From Caballeronia fortuita (GTDB lineage Bacteria; Pseudomonadota; Gammaproteobacteria; Burkholderiales; Burkholderiaceae): a stretch of 64,000 bases of DNA. The translations under genes and the position numbers were made by a program. Where the stretch lies: assembly GCF_001544835.2 (NCBI RefSeq), contig NZ_FCNX02000001.1, forward strand, positions 682,001-746,000. Reading direction: 5' to 3'. Shown one piece after another: positions 46,767 to 54,607 of this stretch; within the stretch, counting starts at the first letter, position 1, and each line of letters begins with the position of its first letter. The notes under the pieces were generated by a model that saw nothing but the letters and a program-made list of their open reading frames with translations, was not told the DNA's origin and ran no database searches.

Positions 46767-47378
46767 TCAGACCGGCGCTGTATCGATGAAAGACTGGCGT
46801 TGCGAGATGCGCGCGTAGTACTTGTCGAGATTGGGATGCGCGTCACGCCAGTTCAGTTCGGGCATGCGGAAATCGAGATAGCCGAGCGCGCAGCCGCACG
46901 CGATATCGGCCAGCGTGAAGCGGTTCGCCGAACACCATTGCTTCGAGCCGATTCCGCGCGCCATTGCGCGCAGGCCGTCGTCGACCTTATGCCGCTGGCG
47001 CGTTACCCACTGTTCGCTCCGATGCGCCTCCTCACGCAGCACGCCTTCGAGACGGATCAGCACGGCGGCGTCGAGCATGCCGTCGGCCAGCGCTTCCCAG
47101 CAACGGACTTCGGTGCGCTCGCGGCGTTCCTGCGGCAGCAGCTTGCCGACGGGCGTAAGCGTGTCCACGTACTCGCAGATGACGCGCGAATCGAACACCG
47201 CTTCGCCGTCGTCCAGGATGAGGCACGGCACCTTGCCGAGCGGGTTGTAGTCGTGAATCTTCGAATCGGATGCCCAGACGTTCTCGAGCACCAGTTCGCA
47301 GTCGATCTTCTTTTCCGCCATGACGATCCGCACCTTGCGGACGAATGGACTGGGGTGCGAACCGATCAGTTTCATCAT
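46767..47378 (-). CDS. Glutathione S-transferase family protein
   Basis: A 203-residue cytosolic GST. The thioredoxin-like N-terminal domain has 'LIGSHPSPFVRKVRIVMAEKKI' with the likely catalytic Ser, and 'DSRVICEYVD' for glutathione binding; the C-terminal helical domain has 'FTLADIACGCALGYLD'. The substrate is unknown; YibF-like GSTs are the closest by pattern. It is convergent with tetR and lies behind the pqi operon on the same strand, 146 bp away. Confidence 0.9.
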   Translation of the reverse strand: MMKLIGSHPSPFVRKVRIVMAEKKIDCELVLENVWASDSKIHDYNPLGKVPCLILDDGEAVFDSRVICEYVDTLTPVGKLLPQERRERTEVRCWEALADGMLDAAVLIRLEGVLREEAHRSEQWVTRQRHKVDDGLRAMARGIGSKQWCSANRFTLADIACGCALGYLDFRMPELNWRDAHPNLDKYYARISQRQSFIDTAPV

Positions 47379-47524
47379 CTAATTTTCACGGTTGATTCGA
47401 AATGCGGGCGTCGACGATCTTAACCGCGCGCGCACGAACCATCGGCAAATTAGAGATAGCAGCATTCGACAATGTCGCCTGCCGACAACATGAGATGCGC
47501 CCGTCGCAACACCGGGCGGCTAGC

Positions 47525-48250
47525 TCACTGCGCGTTGGCAGTGGTTGCGGCGTGCGTCGACGGACACGGCAGAACCGGCGCGGCAGCCGGCTTCGTGCTC
47601 GCGCCGCCTTTGCCCTTCGTCGATGTAGACGGCGCGGCGGCGTTCGTTGTCGGCAAGGAACCGAGGCTGCGCACGCCGGTCGAGATGGCGGAGGCGAGTT
47701 CGTCGACCGCCTTGCGATGACCATCGACGAGCGCGTCGTAGCCCGCATCGACGCGTTGCTGCGCGATCGTGCGGCACGTGAGTACGGTATCAGATCCGGC
47801 GGCGCGCACGCTCCAGACCGCGTCGATCACGGCTTGCGAGCCCGGCCACGATTCGAAGCGCTGCACGTTCACCTTGACGCGATACACCGGCACCGACTCG
47901 GGATGCGGCGTGCCGTAGACGTCGATCGCGCCAAGCTGTTGCGTGAGATCGGCGGACAGCGCGCGCCGCACTTCATCGCCGGGCAGAGACGCCCAGCGTT
48001 CCTCTTCGAGCACGCGCACCTGCGCCGGACTCGTCTGCACGACCAACTGATTCTTCGCGACCTGCTGCGGCATGTCGATAGGCGCGAGCTCGATATAAAA
48101 CGATGCGGGCGCCGACGGCACCGCGCGCGCCTCGCCACCGCCGCCGCCGCCGCCGCTGCCGCCGAGCGTGTAAAAGCGGCTCGTCGGCGAAGCGCAGGCG
48201 GCGAGCATCGCGGCCGCGCCCAAGGTCAAGATCAACGAGCCGAACTTCAT
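47525..48250 (-). CDS. pqiC: PqiC-like outer-membrane lipoprotein of the MCE transport system
   Basis: A 241-residue lipoprotein with signal 'MKFGSLILTLGAAAMLAAC' (lipobox LAAC, Cys19). It belongs to the ABC-type transport auxiliary lipoprotein family that docks PqiB at the outer membrane. A glycine run of seven follows 'FYTLGGS', and the C-terminus is a low-complexity Ala/Pro/Ser/Lys tail of about 45 residues. The ATG overlaps the pqiB stop (ATGA). It closes the pqiA1-pqiA2-pqiB-pqiC operon. Confidence 0.88.
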   Translation of the reverse strand: MKFGSLILTLGAAAMLAACASPTSRFYTLGGSGGGGGGGEARAVPSAPASFYIELAPIDMPQQVAKNQLVVQTSPAQVRVLEEERWASLPGDEVRRALSADLTQQLGAIDVYGTPHPESVPVYRVKVNVQRFESWPGSQAVIDAVWSVRAAGSDTVLTCRTIAQQRVDAGYDALVDGHRKAVDELASAISTGVRSLGSLPTTNAAAPSTSTKGKGGASTKPAAAPVLPCPSTHAATTANAQ

Positions 48251-49878
48251 GGTTTGTCTCCCGATTTTCCGCGCAGGAGCGATTCCGGATGGCGTTCCAG
48301 ATAGTCCGCGAGCGAGTTGAGCGATTGCAGCGTGCGCGTGAGTTCCTGCAGTGCCTGATGCACGTCCGATTGCAGCGGCGAGTCCGACTGCAGCGTCGAC
48401 TGCGCCTGGCCAAAGGTCTTCTTCGCCTGCGTGAGCGTGTCGCGCATTTCCGGCAGGACTTCCTTGTCCATCTTGTCGAAGAGCGCGTTCGCGTTCTTGA
48501 GCGAGCCGTTCAGGTTCGTGCCGATCTCGTCGAACGGAATCTTGTCGACCTTGCGCGCGATGTCGGCGATCTGCAATTGCAGTTCGTCGAGCGTGTTCGG
48601 CACGGTCGGCAGTTCGATCGGATCGTTGCTCGCGTTCACCTGCGCGGCCGGCGCCTTCGGGAAGAAGTCGAGCGCGACATACAACTGGCTCGTCAGCAGG
48701 TTGCCGGTGCGCAACTGGCCGCGCAGTCCGCGCTTGACGAGCAGTTGCAGCATGTCCTGGCTCGCCGTCGAACCTTGCTCGGGCAGCGCCTGTTTCGCGC
48801 GTCTGCCGAGGCGGTCCGGATAGAGATCGATCGTGACCGGCATCATGAACGAATGCGACTTCTGATCGTATTGCACGCCGATGCCCGTCACCTGACCGAG
48901 CACGATGCCGCGGAAATCGACCGGCGCGCCGACCGACAAGCCACGCAGCGACTGATTGAAGTTCATCACGACATGCACGGCCTGACCGTCGGGATCGCGC
49001 ATTGCGTCGGCCTGATCGCCGGCGAGGCGGAAGGTCGCGTTGTTCTGCGCCTGCGGACCGGCTTGCTGATTCTGCGGCGTCTGGAACGCGATGCCGCCGA
49101 GCACGACCGTCGCGAGCGATTGTGTGTTGAGCGTGAAGCCGCTCGAATCGAGCCGCAGATCGACGCCGCTCGCATGCCACCAGCGCGAATTGGTGCCGAC
49201 GTACTGATCGTAAGGCGCGGTCACGAACACCTGGAGCGTGACGCCGGTGCCGTCCTTGTCGAGCGAGAACGCGACGACCTGGCCGACCTGCACGCGCCGG
49301 TAATACACCGGGGAGCCGATATCCAGCGAGCCGAGCGATTCGCCGTGCAGCGTGAACGTATGGCCCTTCTGGTCGCCGGTGACGGCGGGCGGCGTTTCCA
49401 GGCCGATGAAGTTCGTCTGGTCATCGGTCGACTTGCCGGCATCGACGCCGATATACGCGCCCGAGAGCAATGTCGACAGGCCAGTCACGCCGCTTGCCGC
49501 GACGCGCGGGCGCACGACCCAGAAGCGCGTGTCCTTCACGGCGAAATCGGTGGCTTCCTTCGTGAGCTGAACATCGACGAGCACGCGCGCATGATCCTTC
49601 GACAACGTGATGGTCTTAACCGTGCCGATATCGACATCCTTGAACTTCACTTTGGTCTTGCCGGGCTCGAGACCTTCCGCCGAGACAAAGCTGATGGTCA
49701 CGGTCGGGCCGCGGCTCGACACCGTCTTCACGACGAGAATCACGCCGATCAGCGCCGCCACGAGCGGAATGACCCACACGAGCGAGGGCAGCCAGCGGCT
49801 GCGCGGTTCGATCACGGGCTCAGGCAGGTTCGGCGGCAGGCCGCCGCCGTTGCCGTTCGGACCTTGGGCACTAGTCAT
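48247..49878 (-). CDS. pqiB: PqiB-type MCE protein
   Basis: A 543-residue periplasm-spanning protein anchored by one N-terminal helix ('LVWVIPLVAALIGVILVV'), with three MCE/MlaD domains ('VSAEGLEPGKTKVKFKDVDIG', then ~160-260 and ~280-390) and a C-terminal coiled coil, the layout of E. coli PqiB, whose hexamer forms a lipid-conducting tube. The ATG at 49878 follows AGGAAAG on the minus strand. It overlaps pqiC by four bases and the pqiA2 gene by eight. Confidence 0.92.
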   Translation of the reverse strand: MTSAQGPNGNGGGLPPNLPEPVIEPRSRWLPSLVWVIPLVAALIGVILVVKTVSSRGPTVTISFVSAEGLEPGKTKVKFKDVDIGTVKTITLSKDHARVLVDVQLTKEATDFAVKDTRFWVVRPRVAASGVTGLSTLLSGAYIGVDAGKSTDDQTNFIGLETPPAVTGDQKGHTFTLHGESLGSLDIGSPVYYRRVQVGQVVAFSLDKDGTGVTLQVFVTAPYDQYVGTNSRWWHASGVDLRLDSSGFTLNTQSLATVVLGGIAFQTPQNQQAGPQAQNNATFRLAGDQADAMRDPDGQAVHVVMNFNQSLRGLSVGAPVDFRGIVLGQVTGIGVQYDQKSHSFMMPVTIDLYPDRLGRRAKQALPEQGSTASQDMLQLLVKRGLRGQLRTGNLLTSQLYVALDFFPKAPAAQVNASNDPIELPTVPNTLDELQLQIADIARKVDKIPFDEIGTNLNGSLKNANALFDKMDKEVLPEMRDTLTQAKKTFGQAQSTLQSDSPLQSDVHQALQELTRTLQSLNSLADYLERHPESLLRGKSGDKP

Positions 49879-50551
49879 GTTTCTTTCCTGACGGTTCGAT
49901 GTTGTCCCACATGAGGCGCGGGTCAAATTGCATGGATGCGATCATCGTCAGCACGACGACCGACGCAAACGCGAGCGCGCCCGGCCCCGGCGTGATGACG
50001 GCGAGCGACTTGAAGCGCACGAGCGCGATGGTGAGCGTGATGACGAAAACATCGAGCATCGACCAGCGGCCGATGCCCTCGACGATGCGAAAGAGCGTCG
50101 TGCGCTGGCGCGGCTGCCAGCTCGAGCGCCGCTGCACGCTGATGGTGAGAAAGCCGAGCGTCACGAGCTTGAGCATCGGCACGAGAATGCTGGCGACGAA
50201 AATGACGATCGCAAGCGGATAGTCGCCGTCGTTCCAGAAGAGCGCGACGCCGCTCATGATGGTGTCGTCCTCGGAACCGAGAATCGACGACGTATGCATG
50301 ATCGGAAACAGGTTCGCCGGAATGTAGAGAATGGCCGCGCTGATGAGCAGCGCCCACGTCCGCGCGATGCTGTCCGGATGACGCCTGTGCACGATCGCAT
50401 TGCAACGCGTGCAGCGCTGCTTCTCGATGGTGTGCGCGAGCGGCTGCACGAGCCCGCACGCATGACAAGAAACGACATTCGCGCGCGATGCCGTGACGAA
50501 GTGCGTTTCGCGCGCTGCTTCGCCGGTATTCGGATCGATGGAGTCACTCAC
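49871..50551 (-). CDS. PqiA-type membrane protein, second half
   Basis: A 226-residue protein with an N-terminal zinc-ribbon ('CHACGLVQPL' and 'CTRCNAIVHRR') and four helices ('LISAAILYIPANLFPIMHT' onward). It matches the C-terminal half of E. coli PqiA/YebS. The start is GTG at 50551, which overlaps the stop of the first pqiA gene (GTGA). The long upstream frame to 50938 is a shadow. Confidence 0.88.
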   Translation of the reverse strand: MSDSIDPNTGEAARETHFVTASRANVVSCHACGLVQPLAHTIEKQRCTRCNAIVHRRHPDSIARTWALLISAAILYIPANLFPIMHTSSILGSEDDTIMSGVALFWNDGDYPLAIVIFVASILVPMLKLVTLGFLTISVQRRSSWQPRQRTTLFRIVEGIGRWSMLDVFVITLTIALVRFKSLAVITPGPGALAFASVVVLTMIASMQFDPRLMWDNIEPSGKKHD

Positions 50552-51207
50552 GATTTCTGCCTCGCGCCGGTTGCGATGCGTTTCGATTCGCGCGGACCGA
50601 GCCGGCTGGCGATATCCCACAGCGCACGCGGATCGAAGCTCACGACGACCGCGAACATCAGTGTCAGCGCGCCGAACGCGAAGAGCGCGGCTTCGGGAAT
50701 CACCCGCGCGATGCTCACCATCTTCACGAGCGTAACGAGCACGCCAAGCATGAAGACTTCGATCATGCCCCACGGCCGCACGAACTGAATGCCGCGCAGC
50801 AGCGCGTTGAAGCCCGGCGGCACGTAGCCCGAACGCAGCGGCAGCAGTACGTAGAGCAGTGCGAGCAGTTCGCACAACGGAAACAGGATGGTCGAGCAGA
50901 AGACGAGCACCGCCATGATTTCCATCCGCTCGCTCCACAGCGCGACGATTGCGCCGATGAGCGTGGTCTCCGACGTGAGCCCATTAGCGTCCAGCTCGAC
51001 GATCGGAAAGCCCTGCGCGATCACGAACGTGACGAGCGCGGCGAGCGTCATTGCGCAGATCTTGTCGAGATTCGACGAGATGCTTTTGTAAAGCAGCGAT
51101 CCGCAGCGCGGACATTTCGCCGATGTGTGCTGAGGCAGCGCACGTTTATGGAAGAGCGCGTCGCATTCGTGACACGCGATGAGGTCATCCGGTTCGTTCG
51201 CGTTCAT
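50548..51207 (-). CDS. PqiA-type membrane protein, first half
   Basis: A 219-residue protein with a zinc-ribbon ('CHECDALFHK' and 'CPRCGSLLYK') and four helices; 'ALVTFVIAQGFPIVELDANG' is the PqiA family core. With the next gene it corresponds to a single PqiA polypeptide in E. coli, here split into two coupled genes. First gene of the operon. Confidence 0.88.
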   Translation of the reverse strand: MNANEPDDLIACHECDALFHKRALPQHTSAKCPRCGSLLYKSISSNLDKICAMTLAALVTFVIAQGFPIVELDANGLTSETTLIGAIVALWSERMEIMAVLVFCSTILFPLCELLALLYVLLPLRSGYVPPGFNALLRGIQFVRPWGMIEVFMLGVLVTLVKMVSIARVIPEAALFAFGALTLMFAVVVSFDPRALWDIASRLGPRESKRIATGARQKS

Positions 51208-51663
51208 GGTCGAGGCCCGAGGCTTGTCGAGCGTATTGGTCGGGCGCCGCGAGGACCGGCTCCGACGGAGCTTAGCAAACAGCGGGCCAGCGAATTTGGT
51301 AGCAGCATGGTATCAAATGGCGAGTCTGCGGCGGATCAGGCAGGATGCTTCTTTACGCGCGGAATGAAATCGCGGGCCCGCTCGTTAATACTTCAATGCC
51401 GGAATCCGTCGCGGTCCACGCCGCTTCTTCGCGCCTTCATCGACCGTTGCACGCGTGAAATAGTTCGTTGCATTCGCGGCACGCAAGGCATCGGCAACGC
51501 AGCCGAAAAGCCCGCAAAGCCTTGCCGGGACTGGGTTTGCCAACTCGGTGCGAGCCATTTTGCGCACGCTGGCAATTCGTTATCGTTGAGGTAGCATGGC
51601 GGCCTTGAATCCTCGTCGTCGATGAGCGGCGGGCCGGCACTATCGAACATGGGTGGAAACAGT
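51208..51663. other. 456-bp gap between the pqi operon and cytochrome b561
   Basis: The gap must hold the divergent promoters of the two flanking units. The only ORF of note is a minus-strand frame at 51385-51567 (60 residues, ends 'KKRRGPRRIPALKY'), with a GTG start and no Shine-Dalgarno, so I do not call it a gene. No repeat or hairpin of note was seen. Confidence 0.5.
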
Positions 51664-52233
51664 ATGGAAAGCACCGCAAGCATCGCGGCGACGACGCCGG
51701 CGCAACGTTACAGCGCCACCGCGATCGGCCTGCACTGGCTGATCGCATTGTTGATCGTGTGCGGCTTCTGGCTCGGCTGGATCATGACCGACATTCCAGG
51801 CTTCACGCCGACGAAGCTCAAATACTTCTCGTGGCACAAGTGGATCGGCGTGACGGTGTTCGCGCTCGCGCTCCTGCGCGTTATCTGGCGCGCCACGCAT
51901 CGGGCGCCGCCGATGCCCGAAGGCATGCCGCGCTGGCAGCAGGGCGCGGCCCATCTCACGCACTTCCTGCTTTATGCGCTGATGCTCGTAATTCCCGTGT
52001 CGGGATATCTCTACAGTTCGGCGGCGGGCATTCAGGTGGTGTATCTCGGCGTGCTGCCGCTGCCGACGATCATCGGCCCGGACAAGGCGTTGAAGGCGAC
52101 GCTGCGTATCGTGCATGTCGCGTTGAACTATACGTTGCTGGTCTTCGTCGCGATGCACGTGCTCGCTGCGCTCAAGCATCATTTCGTCGATCGCGACGGC
52201 CTGCTCGGCCGCATGCTGCCGTTTCTCAAGTAA
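51664..52233 (+). CDS. Cytochrome b561 family protein
   Basis: A 189-residue di-haem b-type cytochrome of the inner membrane with four helices. Candidate haem ligands are His in 'GLHWLIALLIV', 'SWHKWIGV', and the C-terminal 'VHVALNYTLLVFVAMHVLAALKHH'. It probably passes electrons from quinol. The ATG at 51664 (MESTASIA) is chosen over an earlier in-frame ATG at 51622. Two YceI genes follow on the same strand, as in many Burkholderiaceae; the link suggests handling of quinone-like isoprenoids. Confidence 0.88.
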   Translation: MESTASIAATTPAQRYSATAIGLHWLIALLIVCGFWLGWIMTDIPGFTPTKLKYFSWHKWIGVTVFALALLRVIWRATHRAPPMPEGMPRWQQGAAHLTHFLLYALMLVIPVSGYLYSSAAGIQVVYLGVLPLPTIIGPDKALKATLRIVHVALNYTLLVFVAMHVLAALKHHFVDRDGLLGRMLPFLK

Positions 52234-52349
52234 GTGCGCTGTATTGTTTCCTCGCCGTTGGCAGGACGTTTCCCGGCGGCTGATTGTTATCGCGTTCTTA
52301 TGATTTCCAATACCGGTTTGTTCGATCGAACCGTTTGAATAGGGCACAC

Positions 52350-52907
52350 ATGAAAGTGAAACTCAATCGTTGGATGCTGGCCGGGGCGGCTTCGCTCCCG
52401 TTCGTCGCGCTCGCGCATGCGCAGGTGGACATGAGCAAGAGCACGGTGACTGCCACCTCGAAGCAAATGAACGTGCCCACCGACGGCAAGTTCAACAAGT
52501 TCAGCGCGCAGATCGCATTCGATCCGGCCAAGCCGACGGCGGGCACGGCGAACATCACCATCGACACCGGCAGCTACGATCTCGGCGACGACGACTACAA
52601 CAAGCAGGTGCGCGGTGCGGAATGGTTCGATGCGGCCAAGTATCCGAACGCGACGTTCGTTTCCAGCGCGATCGCGCCAGCGGGCGGCAACAAGTACAAC
52701 GTGACCGGCAAGATCACGATCAAGGGCAAATCGCAGACGGTCACGGTTCCGGTTACGGTGACGCAGCAGGGCGCGACGGAAACCTTCGACGGCGCGCTGC
52801 CGATCAAGCGCACTCAGTTCGATGTCGGAATGGGAGAATGGAAGGATACGTCCATCGTCGCCGACGACGTCGTCATCAAGTTTCACATCGTCGCCGCGAA
52901 GAAGTGA
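52350..52907 (+). CDS. YceI family periplasmic protein
   Basis: A 185-residue lipocalin-like protein with signal peptide 'MKVKLNRWMLAGAASLPFVALAHA'. The YceI core is visible ('FNKFSAQIAFDPAKPTAGTANITIDTGSYD', 'VTGKITIKGKSQTVTVPV'). The family binds polyisoprenoids in its barrel. The ATG at 52350 is fixed by the signal peptide. A second, diverged YceI gene follows 66 bp downstream. Confidence 0.9.
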   Translation: MKVKLNRWMLAGAASLPFVALAHAQVDMSKSTVTATSKQMNVPTDGKFNKFSAQIAFDPAKPTAGTANITIDTGSYDLGDDDYNKQVRGAEWFDAAKYPNATFVSSAIAPAGGNKYNVTGKITIKGKSQTVTVPVTVTQQGATETFDGALPIKRTQFDVGMGEWKDTSIVADDVVIKFHIVAAKK

Positions 52908-52973
52908 GCGGCGCTTTTGTCACACGACGCATTTTCAGCGTAATGGATTACTTTGGTTAGTCAGGAGAAGAAC

Positions 52974-53552
52974 TTGAAAAAGCTTTCGATCATTGCAGCG
53001 GGCACGCTCGCGCTCGGCATGTCCTTCGGCGCATTCGCCGCCGACACGTACACGCTCGACCCGAATCACACCTATCCGAGCTTCGAGGCCGACCACTTCG
53101 GCGGCGTGTCGACGTGGCGCGGCAAGTTCAACAAGAGCAGCGGCGACGTTACGCTCGATCGCGCGGCGAAGACGGGCACGGTCAACGTGACGATCGACAT
53201 CGCTTCGGTCAACACGGGCAATGCAAAGCTGGACGAGCATCTGCAGAAAGCCGAGTTCTTCGACGTCGCGAAGTATCCGACGGCCGAGTACAAGGGCACG
53301 TCGATCAAGTTCAACGGCGACACGCCGAGCGAAGTGGTCGGCACGTTGACGATGCACGGCGTCACGAAGCCGCTCAATCTGAAGATCGACAGCTTCAAGT
53401 GCTTCGTGAACCCGATGATGAAGAAGGAAGTGTGCGGCGTCGAAGCGACGGCGACCTTCGATCGCGGCGACTTCGGCATGGATTACGGCAAGTCGTATGG
53501 TTTCAGCCTGAAGACGGTGCTGCATATTCAGGCTGAGGGCGTGAAGCAGTAA
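52974..53552 (+). CDS. YceI family periplasmic protein, second copy
   Basis: A 192-residue YceI protein closer to E. coli YceI ('[27 protein letters not shown]'). I choose a TTG start at 52974: it follows AGGAG at 52963-52967 and produces a textbook signal peptide ([23 protein letters not shown]), while the upstream TTG at 52953 would add seven residues including the Shine-Dalgarno itself. Together with the first copy and the cytochrome it forms one transcription unit ended by a strong terminator. Confidence 0.9.
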   Translation: MKKLSIIAAGTLALGMSFGAFAADTYTLDPNHTYPSFEADHFGGVSTWRGKFNKSSGDVTLDRAAKTGTVNVTIDIASVNTGNAKLDEHLQKAEFFDVAKYPTAEYKGTSIKFNGDTPSEVVGTLTMHGVTKPLNLKIDSFKCFVNPMMKKEVCGVEATATFDRGDFGMDYGKSYGFSLKTVLHIQAEGVKQ

Positions 53553-53571
53553 GTCCCGACGCCTCGAAAGC

Positions 53572-53606
53572 AAAGCGGCCGGTCTGTGAAGACCGGCCGC
53601 TTTTTT
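53572..53606. terminator. Bidirectional terminator between yceI and secF
   Basis: AAGCGGCCGGTC (53573-53584) / GACCGGCCGCTT (53591-53602) with a TGTGAA loop and six Ts on the plus strand; on the minus strand the tail is weaker (TTTGCTTT). Confidence 0.92.
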
Positions 53607-53630
53607 ACGCCCTTACGAAATGCGCGACGC

Positions 53631-54581
53631 TCAGACCTGCGCGCCCGCATTGGGATCGTTCGGATCGTACTTGTCCTTCTTGTCCTTCACGAGATCTTCA
53701 CGCTTCACGCCGAACCACATCGCGAGCGCCGCTGCGACGAACACCGACGAATAGATACCGAACAGAATACCGACGGTCAGCGCCAGCGCGAAGTAATGCA
53801 GCGTCGGGCCGCCGAAGAAGAACATCGACAGCACCATCATTTCCGTACAACCGTGCGTGATGATGGTTCGCGACATGGTGCTCGTGATTGCGTGATCGAT
53901 CACTTCCATCACCGTCATCTTGCGCTGCTTGCGGAAGGTTTCGCGGATACGGTCGAAGATGACCACCGACTCGTTCACCGAATAGCCGAGCACCGCGAGA
54001 ATCGCCGCCAGCACCGACAGCGAGAACTCCCACTGAAAGAACGCGAAGAAGCCGAGAATGATCACCACGTCGTGCAAGTTCGCGATGATGCCCGCCACCG
54101 CGTACTTCCATTCGAAGCGGAACGACAGATAAATCACGATGCCAATCACCACGCACGCGAGCGCGAGCAGGCCGTTCGTCACGAGTTCCTTGCCGACCTG
54201 CGGACCGACGAACTCGACGCGCTGCAGCTTCACGTCGGCGCTGTCGGCCTTGAGCGCGGTCATCACCTGATCGCTCTGCTGCGCCGACGTCAAACCTTGC
54301 TTGAGCGGCAGGCGAATCAGCACGTCCTGCGACGTGCCGAAGTTCTGCACCTGCGCATCAGCATAACCGAGTCTGGCCATCGACGCGCGCACCGGTTCGA
54401 GCTGCGCGGCCTGCGGATACTGCACCTCGACGACCGTGCCGCCGGTGAACTCCACCGACAGATGCAGCCCGCGATGCACGAGGAAAAATACGGCCACGAG
54501 AAACGTCACGAGCGAAATCACGTTGAAGATCAACGCGCGCTCCATGAACGGCAAATCGCGGCGAATGCGGAAGAATTCCAT
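53631..54581 (-). CDS. secF: Protein translocase subunit SecF
   Basis: Partner of SecD in proton-driven late steps of Sec export. The 316-residue protein has six helices, the periplasmic P4-type domain, and 'GYSVNESVVIFDRIRETFRK', the family motif around helix 4-5. It follows secD by 26 bp and ends the queA-tgt-yajC-secD-secF run. Confidence 0.96.
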   Translation of the reverse strand: MEFFRIRRDLPFMERALIFNVISLVTFLVAVFFLVHRGLHLSVEFTGGTVVEVQYPQAAQLEPVRASMARLGYADAQVQNFGTSQDVLIRLPLKQGLTSAQQSDQVMTALKADSADVKLQRVEFVGPQVGKELVTNGLLALACVVIGIVIYLSFRFEWKYAVAGIIANLHDVVIILGFFAFFQWEFSLSVLAAILAVLGYSVNESVVIFDRIRETFRKQRKMTVMEVIDHAITSTMSRTIITHGCTEMMVLSMFFFGGPTLHYFALALTVGILFGIYSSVFVAAALAMWFGVKREDLVKDKKDKYDPNDPNAGAQV

Positions 54582-54607
54582 TGTCTATCTCTCCGGACTC
54601 AGCGGAT

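Noticed and set aside
51385..51567. 60-residue minus-strand ORF with a basic C-terminus
   Set aside because: No Shine-Dalgarno, GTG start, no family recognised. Conservation in relatives would be needed to call it.
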